Part shown: piece after piece, positions 34,139-42,582 of the stretch | Numbering within the stretch: position 1 is the stretch's first letter | Layout: every line of letters begins with the position of its first letter | DNA from: Myxococcales bacterium | Lineage (GTDB): Bacteria > Myxococcota_A > Polyangia > Polyangiales > Polyangiaceae | Direction: 5' to 3' | DNA length: 49,089 nucleotides | Assembly: GCA_025355005.1 (NCBI GenBank) | Contig: JANXLV010000357.1 | Location: 1-49,089, forward strand | The notes under the pieces: model-generated | What the model was told of the DNA's origin: nothing | The model's database searches: none | Seen by the model: the letters and a program-made list of their open reading frames with translations, nothing else | Translations under genes and position numbers: made by a program

Positions 34139-34843
34139 ATGACCCAGATCCTTTCTCGCCGTCTCTTTCTTGGCAGCTCGCTCGCGCTCATTCCCGTCGC
34201 CGCGCCGATCATCCTCGGCTGCAACGCCGCCCGCAGCGAGCCGCCGCGCGACGCGGGCCGTGCGGACAACGGACGCCCTGACACCGCACCTCGCGCACAG
34301 AGCGCGGACGCCCCGAGATGCACGGCGGGCGTCGGCACCGAGGCCAGCATCGAGGGCCCGTACTATCGAGACGGCGCGCCGTTCCGCACGGACCTCGTGG
34401 ACCCGGACGTGACGGGCACCCCGCTGATCCTCCTTGGCAGCATCCTGTCTCTCGACTGCAAGACGCCGCTCAGTGGCGCCGTCGTCGACGTGTGGCAAGC
34501 GAACGGCAACGGCCAGTACGACAATGACGGAAGCCAGCATCTGCCCGACGGCGCGATGCGCCTTCGCGGCAAGCTGCGAACCGACGCGCGCGGCGGCTTC
34601 TCGTGCGGGACAGTGCTCCCCGGCCGCTACCTGAACGGCAAGCGCTTCCGGCCCGCGCACATCCACGTGAAGGTCTCTGCGGCCGGGCACGTGCCCCTCA
34701 CGACGCAGCTCTATTTCCCGGACGATCCGTACAACGACGGCGATCCGTTCATCCATCGCTCGCTGATCCTGGACATGTCGCGCATCAAAGGTGCGGTGGC
34801 CGGTCGCTACGACTTCACGCTGCGCCCGTTGCCGCGCGGCTGA
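34139..34843 (+). CDS. Tat-exported intradiol ring-cleavage dioxygenase
   Basis: 234 residues. SRRLFLGSS near the N-terminus is a twin-arginine signal, and its hydrophobic core ends in a possible lipobox at Cys28. The mature domain is a non-haem ferric intradiol dioxygenase related to protocatechuate 3,4-dioxygenase. EGPYYRDGAPFRTDL precedes the ligands Tyr127 (NGQYDNDG), Tyr164 (LPGRYLNG), His174 and His176 (RPAHIHVKV), and LTTQLYFPDDPYNDGDPF follows. All four iron ligands are present, so it is probably active on a catechol-type substrate outside the cytoplasm. No other aromatic-degradation gene is nearby. The ATG is supported by GAGGAG about eight bases upstream. Phenolic scavenging or matrix cross-linking control are possible roles. 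Confidence 0.9.
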   Translation: MTQILSRRLFLGSSLALIPVAAPIILGCNAARSEPPRDAGRADNGRPDTAPRAQSADAPRCTAGVGTEASIEGPYYRDGAPFRTDLVDPDVTGTPLILLGSILSLDCKTPLSGAVVDVWQANGNGQYDNDGSQHLPDGAMRLRGKLRTDARGGFSCGTVLPGRYLNGKRFRPAHIHVKVSAAGHVPLTTQLYFPDDPYNDGDPFIHRSLILDMSRIKGAVAGRYDFTLRPLPRG

Positions 34844-34889
34844 TCGAAAATTCTTCTGGAGCGCGCACCGAATCGAGCCACGCTCGACT

Positions 34890-36041
34890 CTACTTGCGCA
34901 GCGCGAGCCACACGCCCAGGCCGATGCTCGCGAGCGCGAGGACCGCCCACACCAGGTAGCGCCCGAAGCCGCCGCTCTCCTCGAGCGCCTTGGCTTCCTT
35001 CTGCTTCTCCCTGAGCGGCGCGTCGCTCCGTACGTTCACGCGCACCGCGGGCGGCTTCGTGCTGTCCACGCGCTGCGAGATGGCCGGCATGGTGCGCGCG
35101 TGCGCGTCCGGCTCCTCGTCAGACGAGAAGCGTGTAGGATGCACGTTCTCGATGTCGTCCGGTGCGGCGTTCGCGTGCACCAGCGCGGCACGCATGGTCT
35201 CCGCGGTCTCGTATCGCTCCGCCGGCTTCTTCGCGAGCGCATGCATCGCCACGGCGCACAGCGCTTTCGGCAGGTTTCGATCCTTCGCGCGCACCTCTGG
35301 TGCCTCGGGCGCGTCCGTCAGGTGCCGCGTCAGCACCGTGAGCGGCGTGCCACCGGAGAACGGAACCGTCCCGGTGAGCAGCTCGTACAGGATCACGCCG
35401 GCCGCGTAGACGTCGCACCGTGCGTCGACGTCGTCGCCCCGCGCTTGCTCCGGGGACATGTACTCGGGCGTGCCGAAGACCATGTTGTGCGCGGTGAGCT
35501 CGGTGGTCGCGGGCGCGGTGCCGGTGATGATCTTCGCCATGCCGAAGTCAACGACGACCACGTCCTTGCCGTCGCGGAGGAGCACGTTCTGCGTCTTCAA
35601 ATCGCGGTGGATGATCCCGCGCGAATGCGCCGAGGCAAGCGCGGTGAGGATGTCGGATGCAATGCGGGTCACCTCGGACAGGGACATCACGCCGTCCCTC
35701 GCGATCACCGACGCCAGAGAGCGCCCGCTGATCTTCGGCAGCGACAGGTAGAGCAGCGTGGGGCCGTGCTCCTGGGTGAGCTCGCCGGACTCCAGCACGG
35801 GGCAGATGAAGTCGCCGCCGAGCATGCGGAGCACGGCGGCCTCGCGCATGAAGCGCCCGCGCACCTGCTTGTCACCGGACAACGTCGGGTGCACCACCTT
35901 CAGCGCGATCGTATCGCCGCCGTCCGTCTTCTTCGCCTCGTAGACGACGCCGGTGCCACCCTCGCCGAGCACGCCGGTGATCTCGAACTTTCCGCCCAGG
36001 ATGGTCCCGGTGGCGAGCTTCGGCGTGATGCCTTCCGACAT
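34890..36041 (-). CDS. Tail-anchored Ser/Thr protein kinase
   Basis: 383 residues. The kinase domain is at about 20-285, with LGEGGTGVVYEA, Lys48 in ALK, HRDLKTQN (Asp147), DFG at 165-167 and GTPEYMSPEQ. HRDLKTQN replaces the usual Pro-Glu before Asn. A linker with few features leads to one membrane helix at the extreme C-terminus (YLVWAVLALASIGLGVWLAL), so it is a tail-anchored kinase with no external sensor. It is the second gene of a minus-strand pair after the CPBP-like protein; TAACCT nine bases before its ATG suggests its own promoter. Confidence 0.93.
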   Translation of the reverse strand: MSEGITPKLATGTILGGKFEITGVLGEGGTGVVYEAKKTDGGDTIALKVVHPTLSGDKQVRGRFMREAAVLRMLGGDFICPVLESGELTQEHGPTLLYLSLPKISGRSLASVIARDGVMSLSEVTRIASDILTALASAHSRGIIHRDLKTQNVLLRDGKDVVVVDFGMAKIITGTAPATTELTAHNMVFGTPEYMSPEQARGDDVDARCDVYAAGVILYELLTGTVPFSGGTPLTVLTRHLTDAPEAPEVRAKDRNLPKALCAVAMHALAKKPAERYETAETMRAALVHANAAPDDIENVHPTRFSSDEEPDAHARTMPAISQRVDSTKPPAVRVNVRSDAPLREKQKEAKALEESGGFGRYLVWAVLALASIGLGVWLALRK

Positions 36042-36050
36042 GGTCGTGCC

Positions 36051-36056
36051 AGGTTA
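36051..36056 (-). promoter_or_regulatory. -10-like TAACCT, nine bases before the 36041 start
   Basis: Minus-strand TAACCT, nine bases, then ATG, with no Shine-Dalgarno sequence. Confidence 0.45.
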
Positions 36057-36069
36057 TCAGCTGGTGGCG

Positions 36070-37293
36070 TCACACGACCAGGTGCACTGCATAAAGAGTG
36101 TGCGCCAGGATCGCCGCGTAGACGCCCGCCTCCGCGTAGATCAGGCCGAATGCCAGGCCCGCAGCCACTGTGCGGTAGAAGAGTGACTCGTAGGTCATGG
36201 AAGCGGCGATGGCGTACGCGACGGCGCCCAGGAAGAGGCCGCTCGTTCCGCTGTAGCGACGCGCGAGCACACGCTGGACGGCGCCCCTGAAGAGGAGCTC
36301 GTACGCGAGCGGCAACGCAGCGACCGTGGAGATCATGTTCGCCCACGTGTCGCGCGACCGCACCCGCGCGGACAACATCTCCACCGTCTCCAGGAGCAGC
36401 TGCCGCTTCGCGCCGCTGTCCTCGAAGGACGACAGATCGCGACAGCGGAGCAGGTTCCCGCCTGCGTCGAAGCCCTGCTGGATCGCGCGCGCGGCGAACG
36501 CGGCCCCCAGGAACCCGAGCACGCCGACCACGAGAGCGTGCGCGCCGGTCTCCGCGTCCCCCTTCGGCTCGCCGCTCCTGCCGAGACGCCGCACGATCGT
36601 CACGGCGCCCAGGCCCACGAGCAGCGCCGCCGTCGCCTGCACCGCGAGCGCCTGCTGCTTCATGAACATCCCGATGGCGCACATCGCGAGCGCCGCGCCG
36701 CCCGCGACCCCGGCAAGCTCCACGCGCGGCCTCGGTGGTTCCGGCAACGCCAGCACCGAGTCCACGTCGATCTCGAGAGCGTCCAGGACCTGCCGCGCCA
36801 CGAGCCGCGGCGCCGTCGTGCGCGACAACCAGAGCGCGAGCACCACCAGTGCCGCGAGCGAGAGCGCCGCGCCCACCCATGCCACGCCGATCGACCCGTG
36901 CGCGCTCTTCGTGAAGAACAGCGTGCAGCTCTCGGCGCTCTGATTCAGGAGACGCGCGACGCCTCCCGCGACCACTGCGAACACGAGCCAGCGCCGGGGT
37001 GGTGCGCGCCGCGTGGAGTCGTACACCGCCGCGCCGCCTGCCAGCACGTCGAGCATGGGCCACATCACGCGCGCCGACGCGTGCAGCGCGGTGGGCGACA
37101 GGTCGTCGCTTGCGTGGTCCACCCACGCGAGCCACAGCAGAGGCAGCGCGAGCACAGGCCCCAGCAGACGCATGCGCGCGACGCCCTTCACCGCCGCGAT
37201 GTCGAGCGCGACCGCGAGCTCCGAACGCAGCCGGTCGTTTCGGAGCAGCTCGAGCCCCAGTGGACCAAACGGTCCGGTCTCCGAAAGCGACAC
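36070..37293 (-). CDS. CPBP-like intramembrane protein with altered motif 1
   Basis: 407 residues, about eight to nine membrane helices. The C-terminal third is like CPBP (Rce1/CAAX-type) intramembrane proteases: ALPLAYELLFRGAVQRVL, then a helix with YAIAASMTYESLFYR, and ILAHTLYAVHLVV at the end. In active members the first motif is Glu-Glu-xxx-Arg; here it is Tyr-Glu-Leu-Leu-Phe-Arg, so one Glu is lost and activity is uncertain. Internal insertions (SSFEDSGAKRQLLLETVEML) lie between helices. The GTG at 37293 is preferred to an ATG at 37473 because the extra 60 codons have low third-position GC and contain a repeat. The tail-anchored kinase follows. Confidence 0.75.
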   Translation of the reverse strand: MSLSETGPFGPLGLELLRNDRLRSELAVALDIAAVKGVARMRLLGPVLALPLLWLAWVDHASDDLSPTALHASARVMWPMLDVLAGGAAVYDSTRRAPPRRWLVFAVVAGGVARLLNQSAESCTLFFTKSAHGSIGVAWVGAALSLAALVVLALWLSRTTAPRLVARQVLDALEIDVDSVLALPEPPRPRVELAGVAGGAALAMCAIGMFMKQQALAVQATAALLVGLGAVTIVRRLGRSGEPKGDAETGAHALVVGVLGFLGAAFAARAIQQGFDAGGNLLRCRDLSSFEDSGAKRQLLLETVEMLSARVRSRDTWANMISTVAALPLAYELLFRGAVQRVLARRYSGTSGLFLGAVAYAIAASMTYESLFYRTVAAGLAFGLIYAEAGVYAAILAHTLYAVHLVV

Positions 37294-37391
37294 CTCGGAG
37301 GCGGCCGTCAGCTTTGGTGCTGTTTTTTGCCCGTTACCTGGCTCGTTAACAGCAGCGAGCGCGGCGCCCTCGGTCCAGCCGCTCCAGCGTA

Positions 37392-37427
37392 TTGCTCGAG
37401 GGGTTGCTCGAGGGGATGCTCGATCGC
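37392..37427. repeat. 12-base tandem repeat in an intergenic region
   Basis: TTGCTCGAGGGG occurs twice in tandem (37392-37415), followed by the related ATGCTCGATCGC. It lies between the divergent CPBP-like and 50-residue genes. CTCGAG makes each unit partly palindromic, so it may be a binding site. Confidence 0.7.
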
Positions 37428-37500
37428 CAGCGGCGCGACCGTCCTCGCTTTCGGCACGAACGAAGACCGGCATCGGCCGGTTATGTTACAACGAAGAAGG

Positions 37501-37653
37501 ATGTTTTTCGGACTTTCTCGCACAGAGCTCGGTCTCACGCTCTTCATCGTCGCGCTCGTGTACGCGGCCGTGTGGGTGCCGCGCTTGACGGAGAAGATCG
37601 CGATCGCGATCGCGAGGCGCTCACCTCCACCCAAGGAGAAGAGGGGCTCGTGA
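37501..37653 (+). CDS. 50-residue single-pass membrane protein
   Basis: MFFGLSRTELGLTLFIVALVYAAVWVPRLTEK: a short N-terminus, one membrane helix (about 10-28) and a basic, Pro-rich tail (ARRSPPPKEKRGS). AAGAAGG lies just upstream of the ATG. Its stop overlaps the GTG of the REC-PATAN-J-like gene as GTGA, so the two are probably co-translated. It could anchor or regulate that large soluble protein; this is inferred from coupling only. Confidence 0.78.
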   Translation: MFFGLSRTELGLTLFIVALVYAAVWVPRLTEKIAIAIARRSPPPKEKRGS

Positions 37654-40193
37654 CCCAAGGGGGAGGTGAAGGGACGAACGCCGACGCCGGCTCTGCAGCA
37701 GGTATCGGAAGCGGCATCGGAAGCGGCGGCGGACTTCCGCCCACTGTGTTCCTCGCAGACCCTTCGGCGGAGGCAGAGCGCATCTCGCAGGTGCTGCGCA
37801 CCGCCGGCTATCTGGTCGCTGACGTGCCGCTCTCGATGCTCTTCTCGCGCATCGCCGTGCAACGCCCCGACGTCGTCCTGCTCGACGTGGACGCGGAGGG
37901 AGCCCTCGCCGAGGTCGCTCACGTGCGCGAGCTCCCCGATACGGCGGGCGTGGACTTCGTGTTCTTCGGCCGCGCGGGCAACGTCATCGCGGACGCGGAC
38001 GACGCGCTCGACCACGATGCGAGCGGATTCTTTGCGCGGCCCGTGGACATCGGTGGGCTGCTCACGAAGCTGCGCGTGCTGACCGGCGGTCCAGAGCTGC
38101 GCAGCCAGAGCTTCCGGCCCACGTCCACGCCACCTCCATCGATCCCTGCGTCACGCCACTCTTCGCCGCAGCTGCCGCAGGCGTCGTCCGCCGCCGGTAG
38201 CTCGCGTCGCAGCAACTCCTCGTTGCCGCCACCGCCGCGTGGCTCCCGGCCGCCCAGTGTGCTGCCGCCCGCGTTCGACGTGTCTCGCACACCGAGCAAC
38301 CAGGCGCCATCTGCGCACGTGCTCGACGACGCGGACCGCGCGGGCGCGTCGATGATGGGCCCGATCAGCCCGGAGCTGCAGCGCATGCTCGATGACGCCG
38401 AGCGACGGGTGGTCGGACAGGACGTGCAGGAGCCCACTGTCACGCCCGAGGAAGAGATCGAGGCCGTGCTGCCCGCGGAGGTGCTCGCTGCGCTCGACGA
38501 GCCGCTCGAGGAGGACTCGCTCGACGAGAGCTCTCCCGAGATCGCCATGTCCCTCGGCCCTTCGCGCGCCGCCCAGGCGTTCCAGGCGACGGCCGTCGGA
38601 CGGTCGCGCGAGAGGAAGCCCGGCAGCGACGCACCGCCAACGACCAACGCTGGAAGCACCGGCGGCAGCCCGGAGGGGGTCTTGACCACCGGCGCGCGCG
38701 GCATGGGCAGCGAGCGCGGCTCGTCGCGTCCAGATGTGTCGTCGCAGGTCGCGTCGCGCAGACCATCGTCCGTTGCGCCGCCCACCACCGCGCTACCCGC
38801 GGGCACCGGCGCGCCCGGCACTGGTGGCGGCGGCACCGGCGGTGGCACCGGTACCGGCGCAGGGTTCTCGAACGCGGGCAGTGTCCCGTCACCGGCTAGC
38901 TCCTCCGGCAGCTTTCCGAACCACGCGAGCGACGCGCTTCGCGAGACACGCCGTGGGGAGTTCTCGAACACCCAGAGCTCGCATCCTTCTGCGAAGCAGC
39001 CCGACACGCGGCCACCGAGCCGCGCGCCCGCGCAGAACGAGGAGCTCCGTCGCGTCGCTACAGGGACCGGAAGCGGTACGGGAAGCAGTGCGGCAGGTGG
39101 AGCTCCGGGCTCCGTGCAGGCGCCCGCGCCGAAGAACGTGACGCAGGTCATTGGCTCGCAGGTCGAGTTCGCGCGGCTCGTCGCGAACCAGATCCGTGAG
39201 CGCAAGACCGGCTCGATCTGCGTGGAGGGCGCGGACGGCGTGCGCCGGATCGTCCTGTACGAAGGCGACGTGGTCACGGCCGCGTCGGGTCTGGATGACG
39301 AGAACCTGGTCTCCTTCCTGGTACAGCGCGGAGATCTGCCGCGCGCTGCGGGCGCGAAGCTGTCGGGCAAGGTGCCGCCGTTCGGTCGGCATGCAGGCGC
39401 GGCGCTCGTCGCGCATGGACACCTGTCGCAGGACGGGCTGTGGAGTGCGCTCCGTGCCCATGCGGAGTGGGTGGCGCTCCTGGCGATGAAAGTGACCCGT
39501 GGGTCAGTCACAATCGAGCACGAGCCGCCGGGTCGACTCCGCGGCGAGCCCAGCGTGTTCGGTGGGACCGCCGGTGCCGCGGTGTTCGTGGAGCTCGTGC
39601 GTCGCGCATACACGGCGGACGTTGCCACCGCGGTGCTCGGCGGTGAGGAGACGCGCCTTGCGGACGGCGTGCAGGGCCAGCTGCTGTCGGAGTCCGGGCT
39701 GGACCCCGCCGAGGAGCGACTCATCCTGGACGCGCGGGGAGGAACGCTCGGGCAGCTCCTCGCGCGGAGCCCAGAGCCTGACGTCGTGGCCGTCGTGCTG
39801 GGGCTCTCGCTGCTCGGTGTACTGGAGCCCATCGCCAACGTGCGTCGCCATGAAGCGGCGGCCACCCCCGACGAGCGCGATCGTGAGATCGCAGAGCTCG
39901 ACGAAGAGGCGATCGTCGCGCGCGTGCGCGCCCGCGTGCAGCTCGTTGACGAAGGCGACTACTTCGCCATCCTGGGTGTCTCCCGCGACGCGACCGGCTA
40001 CGAGATCCGCCGCGCATTCCTCGAGCTCCGGCGCTCGTTCGAGCCATCGCGTTTGCTCACGCCGCGCCTCGCATACCTGGTATCGGATGTGAAGAAGGTC
40101 GTCAGCGTGCTCGAAGAGGCCTACGACATCCTGCGTGACCCCCCGCGCCGCGAACGCTACAGGCGCGCCATCGACGCGGCCCCGGCCCCGTGA
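37650..40193 (+). CDS. REC-like / PATAN / J-like multidomain protein
   Basis: 847 residues from the GTG. A receiver-like domain at about 32-145 has VFLADPS, VVLLDVDAEG (Asp79) and GFFARP, where the usual Lys of Lys-Pro is Ala, so normal phosphorelay is doubtful. About 330 low-complexity residues follow (Ser, Pro, Gly-Thr-Gly repeats). A PATAN/DUF4388-like domain at about 490-740 reads FARLVANQIRERKTGSICVE, VLYEGDVVTAASG and FLVQRGDL. The last 80 residues look like a DnaJ domain (DYFAILGVSRDATGYEIRRAF, LEEAYDILRDPPRRERYRR), but the HPD tripeptide is missing. Such proteins are common in myxobacteria, probably as signalling scaffolds. The GTG overlaps the 50-residue gene. Confidence 0.88.
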   Translation: MTQGGGEGTNADAGSAAGIGSGIGSGGGLPPTVFLADPSAEAERISQVLRTAGYLVADVPLSMLFSRIAVQRPDVVLLDVDAEGALAEVAHVRELPDTAGVDFVFFGRAGNVIADADDALDHDASGFFARPVDIGGLLTKLRVLTGGPELRSQSFRPTSTPPPSIPASRHSSPQLPQASSAAGSSRRSNSSLPPPPRGSRPPSVLPPAFDVSRTPSNQAPSAHVLDDADRAGASMMGPISPELQRMLDDAERRVVGQDVQEPTVTPEEEIEAVLPAEVLAALDEPLEEDSLDESSPEIAMSLGPSRAAQAFQATAVGRSRERKPGSDAPPTTNAGSTGGSPEGVLTTGARGMGSERGSSRPDVSSQVASRRPSSVAPPTTALPAGTGAPGTGGGGTGGGTGTGAGFSNAGSVPSPASSSGSFPNHASDALRETRRGEFSNTQSSHPSAKQPDTRPPSRAPAQNEELRRVATGTGSGTGSSAAGGAPGSVQAPAPKNVTQVIGSQVEFARLVANQIRERKTGSICVEGADGVRRIVLYEGDVVTAASGLDDENLVSFLVQRGDLPRAAGAKLSGKVPPFGRHAGAALVAHGHLSQDGLWSALRAHAEWVALLAMKVTRGSVTIEHEPPGRLRGEPSVFGGTAGAAVFVELVRRAYTADVATAVLGGEETRLADGVQGQLLSESGLDPAEERLILDARGGTLGQLLARSPEPDVVAVVLGLSLLGVLEPIANVRRHEAAATPDERDREIAELDEEAIVARVRARVQLVDEGDYFAILGVSRDATGYEIRRAFLELRRSFEPSRLLTPRLAYLVSDVKKVVSVLEEAYDILRDPPRRERYRRAIDAAPAP

Positions 40194-40306
40194 CGCGTGG
40201 CGTCTCGCTCGACGTCCGCGTGCTGGACGTGAAGAGCGGCAAGGTCGTGTGGCAAGACACGGAGCGGAGCGCGAAGAAGCTCCAGAGCTCGGAGGTCAGT
40301 GACTGA
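40190..40306 (+). other. 38-codon reading frame overlapping the upstream stop, possible remnant
   Basis: A GTG overlaps the stop of the J-like gene as GTGA and is followed by 38 codons (VSLDVRVLDVKSGKVVWQDT). The sequence resembles the strand pattern 'V-D-x-K-T-G-K-V-x-W' at the C-terminal end of CsgG/LpoB/GNA1162-type lipoproteins, so it may be the tail of a deleted gene, or a short coupled frame. No independent evidence of translation. Confidence 0.35.
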
Positions 40307-40324
40307 GCCTGGCGCTCCTCCGCG

Positions 40325-41251
40325 TCACTGCACGAGCGGGAGCGGCAGCTGACCGGCTGCGCGCGTGATGGTGGCGACGCGAATGACGTAGCCACCCTGC
40401 GTGAAGTCGACTGTCTCCTCCGACGCAAACGTGACGGTGAGGTTGCTCTCCGGGAAACGCGCCAGGACCTCCTTCGGTATCGTTGCGGAGCCCACGGTCA
40501 CATCGAACTTGCAGACCGCGGTGGACTGCAATGGCGGGCAGCTCTGCGCGTTGTTGCAACCCGCGCCGAAAGCGGAGAGGGTTATCTCGACGTTGCCCTG
40601 GTCGCCGCCGCTCCAGCCGAGCGAGAGATCCTGGGAACGCGAGACCGAGCAGCGCACTCCCGAATCCGCTGCTGCGTCGGGGCAGGGGAATGGGTTGGGG
40701 GTGACGGGAAGCGGCGCCACGAGCGTCTGCGAGAACGCGGGTACCTCGCCGCCCGCCGCGCTGAACGTCACGCTGTCGCCAGGGTTTGCGAGAGAGCCCG
40801 ACTGTCCGTTGTTCTGATAGCCACTCGAGGCCGCAGTGAAGACCTGGCTCTTGCCCGATGTGGTGTCCGTGATGGTGATGTCGCCAGCCGGCGCGACGCC
40901 ATGCGACTGGCCACCGCCTACCGGCGCTCCCTGCACGCACGACGTGACGACACACGGACCTATCAGGACTGGCTCGCACTCTTTTGGTGACCCGCCGTCC
41001 AGATCGGGGTTGGGGCCGCCGTCGTTGGTGATGATCTCGATGAAGCTGACCTCCGTGTTGGCGCCCGGCTGCCCGTTAGGAGCGAACGGGCTGATCGCGA
41101 ACGTGAGCTCGCCGCGCTTGGGCTGGCGCTCGAACAGACTGGCGGAAGACGTGGCCGACGTTCCTGAAGCGCCTCCGGACTTGCAGGCCACGAAGGCGAC
41201 GACTGTCGCGGAGACAAGTAGAGCGAACGTGGACACTCGGGCCTTGCGCAT
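40325..41251 (-). CDS. Beta-rich lipoprotein of unknown function
   Basis: 308 residues. The signal peptide MRKARVSTFALLVSATVVAFVAC has a lipobox-like end at Cys23. A Ser/Gly/Ala linker precedes a mature domain of about 260 residues with eight or more cysteines and strand-like segments (GELTFAISPF, NTEVSFIEIIT, SDSVTFSAAG-like, NVEITLSAFGAG, KFDVTVGSATI, NLTVTFASEE). It looks like tandem Ig-like or jelly-roll folds on the cell surface; no family is recognised. An ATG two codons upstream (41257) is also possible; TATCCA lies five bases before 41251. It is divergent from the tandem propeller lipoproteins, 118 bases apart. Confidence 0.78.
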   Translation of the reverse strand: MRKARVSTFALLVSATVVAFVACKSGGASGTSATSSASLFERQPKRGELTFAISPFAPNGQPGANTEVSFIEIITNDGGPNPDLDGGSPKECEPVLIGPCVVTSCVQGAPVGGGQSHGVAPAGDITITDTTSGKSQVFTAASSGYQNNGQSGSLANPGDSVTFSAAGGEVPAFSQTLVAPLPVTPNPFPCPDAAADSGVRCSVSRSQDLSLGWSGGDQGNVEITLSAFGAGCNNAQSCPPLQSTAVCKFDVTVGSATIPKEVLARFPESNLTVTFASEETVDFTQGGYVIRVATITRAAGQLPLPLVQ

Positions 41252-41369
41252 GATCATGGATACTCGCGCAAAGGCCGTGCCCTGTCGATTTCTCGGCGTT
41301 CTTGGGGCCTTTTGTCGCGGACCTGCGGCGACGTGGACAGGATGAGGCGCAGCGTGGCACAGTCCTGAG

Positions 41370-42554
41370 GTGCGTTTGACGCCCGCAAGGATCGTGGTCG
41401 CAGCGCTCGCCGGGGCCGCGTTGGTCGCGTGTGGTTTGAACGCGATCGGCACTGGCGAGTCCGTCGGTGGGCCGGGGCCGGAGGCCAGCACGGACGCTGG
41501 CGCCGACGTGACGACGAGCGGTGGAGATGACGGCACGATCCCCATCTCCGATGGCGGTCTGGACGGATGTCCGGGCGTCAACGTGACGGCCGACCCGAAG
41601 AACTGCGGCGCGTGCGGTCACGACTGTCTTGGCGGCGGATGTGAAGCGGGCGCGTGTCAGCCGTTCCGGATCGGAATGCTCGATGCGTCGGCGACCTCGC
41701 TCGCGGTCAACGACAGTGGCGTCTACTGGGTCGTGCAGTTCGGTTCGGCGGTGCTCGGCTGCCCGCCCGAGGGCTGCGCAGCAATGCCCGGCGTCCTCGC
41801 AGCCTCACTCACCAGTACCGTCGCGGTCGTGGATGTCGGAGGCACGCTCGCCGTGCTCGACGATCAGGATCTGCACGCGGTCACCACACCCGGCGGAGCG
41901 TCGGTAGCGATCTATCCGGGCGTCGGCACCATCAACGCATCCTCCGCGCTCTGCACTGACGGAACGGGGCGCGCATACTTCATCACGAACAGCGGCGGCC
42001 AATACATCGACCGCATCTTCATCGACGGCGGCGGCGTCGCGAGGCAGGTGACGAGCAGCAACCTCGATGCGCTCGGCTGCGGCGCGGGCCATGCGCTGTG
42101 GGAGATCAACTCCGGCATCGACAGCATCTACGCGTGCGACGAACCGGCGGACTGCGGCATCCCCGCGCCCATCGGGGTCGTGAGCAACGGCGGCGAGACG
42201 CACATCGTGGCGACCGCCGATCATGCCTATTTCACCCGGCGATTCCAGGGTACGCTGAATCGCTGCTCCATCGCTGGTTGCTTCGCGCCCACCGTGCTCT
42301 TCAGCGGGTACGACCTGAACGGCGTCGCGGTCGACAACGACTACGTCTACTTCACGTCAGCCAAGGGTGGCGTGATCGCGCGCTGCAATCAGGACGGGTG
42401 TGGCGGCGCGAGCTACCGCGCTCTGGCCGCGAACCAGGTCAACCCGCATGCGCTCATCGCGGACGACAAGGCGCTGTACTGGGCGACCGACTCGGTCCCC
42501 GCTGTCGGCGGCGACGCAGGGACGCCGGCCGCGATCTACCGGCTCGCGAAGTAG
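41370..42554 (+). CDS. Cys-rich beta-propeller-like lipoprotein, copy 1
   Basis: 394 residues from a GTG. The signal peptide ends GAALVACG (lipobox at Cys21). An acidic Gly/Asp/Ser linker leads to a cysteine knot, PKNCGACGHDCLGGGCEAGAC, common in myxobacterial secreted proteins. The rest consists of repeated strands with SGVYWV, VDNDYVYFTSAKGGVIARC and DDKALYWATDS motifs, which predict a beta-propeller of about six blades. The function is unknown; a surface binding protein is likely. The next gene is a close paralogue. GAGG just before the GTG is a weak ribosome site. Confidence 0.85.
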   Translation: MRLTPARIVVAALAGAALVACGLNAIGTGESVGGPGPEASTDAGADVTTSGGDDGTIPISDGGLDGCPGVNVTADPKNCGACGHDCLGGGCEAGACQPFRIGMLDASATSLAVNDSGVYWVVQFGSAVLGCPPEGCAAMPGVLAASLTSTVAVVDVGGTLAVLDDQDLHAVTTPGGASVAIYPGVGTINASSALCTDGTGRAYFITNSGGQYIDRIFIDGGGVARQVTSSNLDALGCGAGHALWEINSGIDSIYACDEPADCGIPAPIGVVSNGGETHIVATADHAYFTRRFQGTLNRCSIAGCFAPTVLFSGYDLNGVAVDNDYVYFTSAKGGVIARCNQDGCGGASYRALAANQVNPHALIADDKALYWATDSVPAVGGDAGTPAAIYRLAK

Positions 42555-42570
42555 TTTGCAGAAATCGTGG

Positions 42571-42576
42571 TAGACT
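42571..42576 (+). promoter_or_regulatory. -10-like TAGACT, six bases before the 42583 GTG
   Basis: TAGACT, six bases, then GTG, inside the 28-base gap between the two paralogues. The second copy may therefore have its own leaderless promoter. Confidence 0.45.
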
Positions 42577-42582
42577 GAAGAT

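Noticed and set aside
41354..41370. TGGCAC upstream of the propeller lipoprotein as a sigma-54 promoter.
   Set aside because: No GC dinucleotide at the -12 position with correct spacing.
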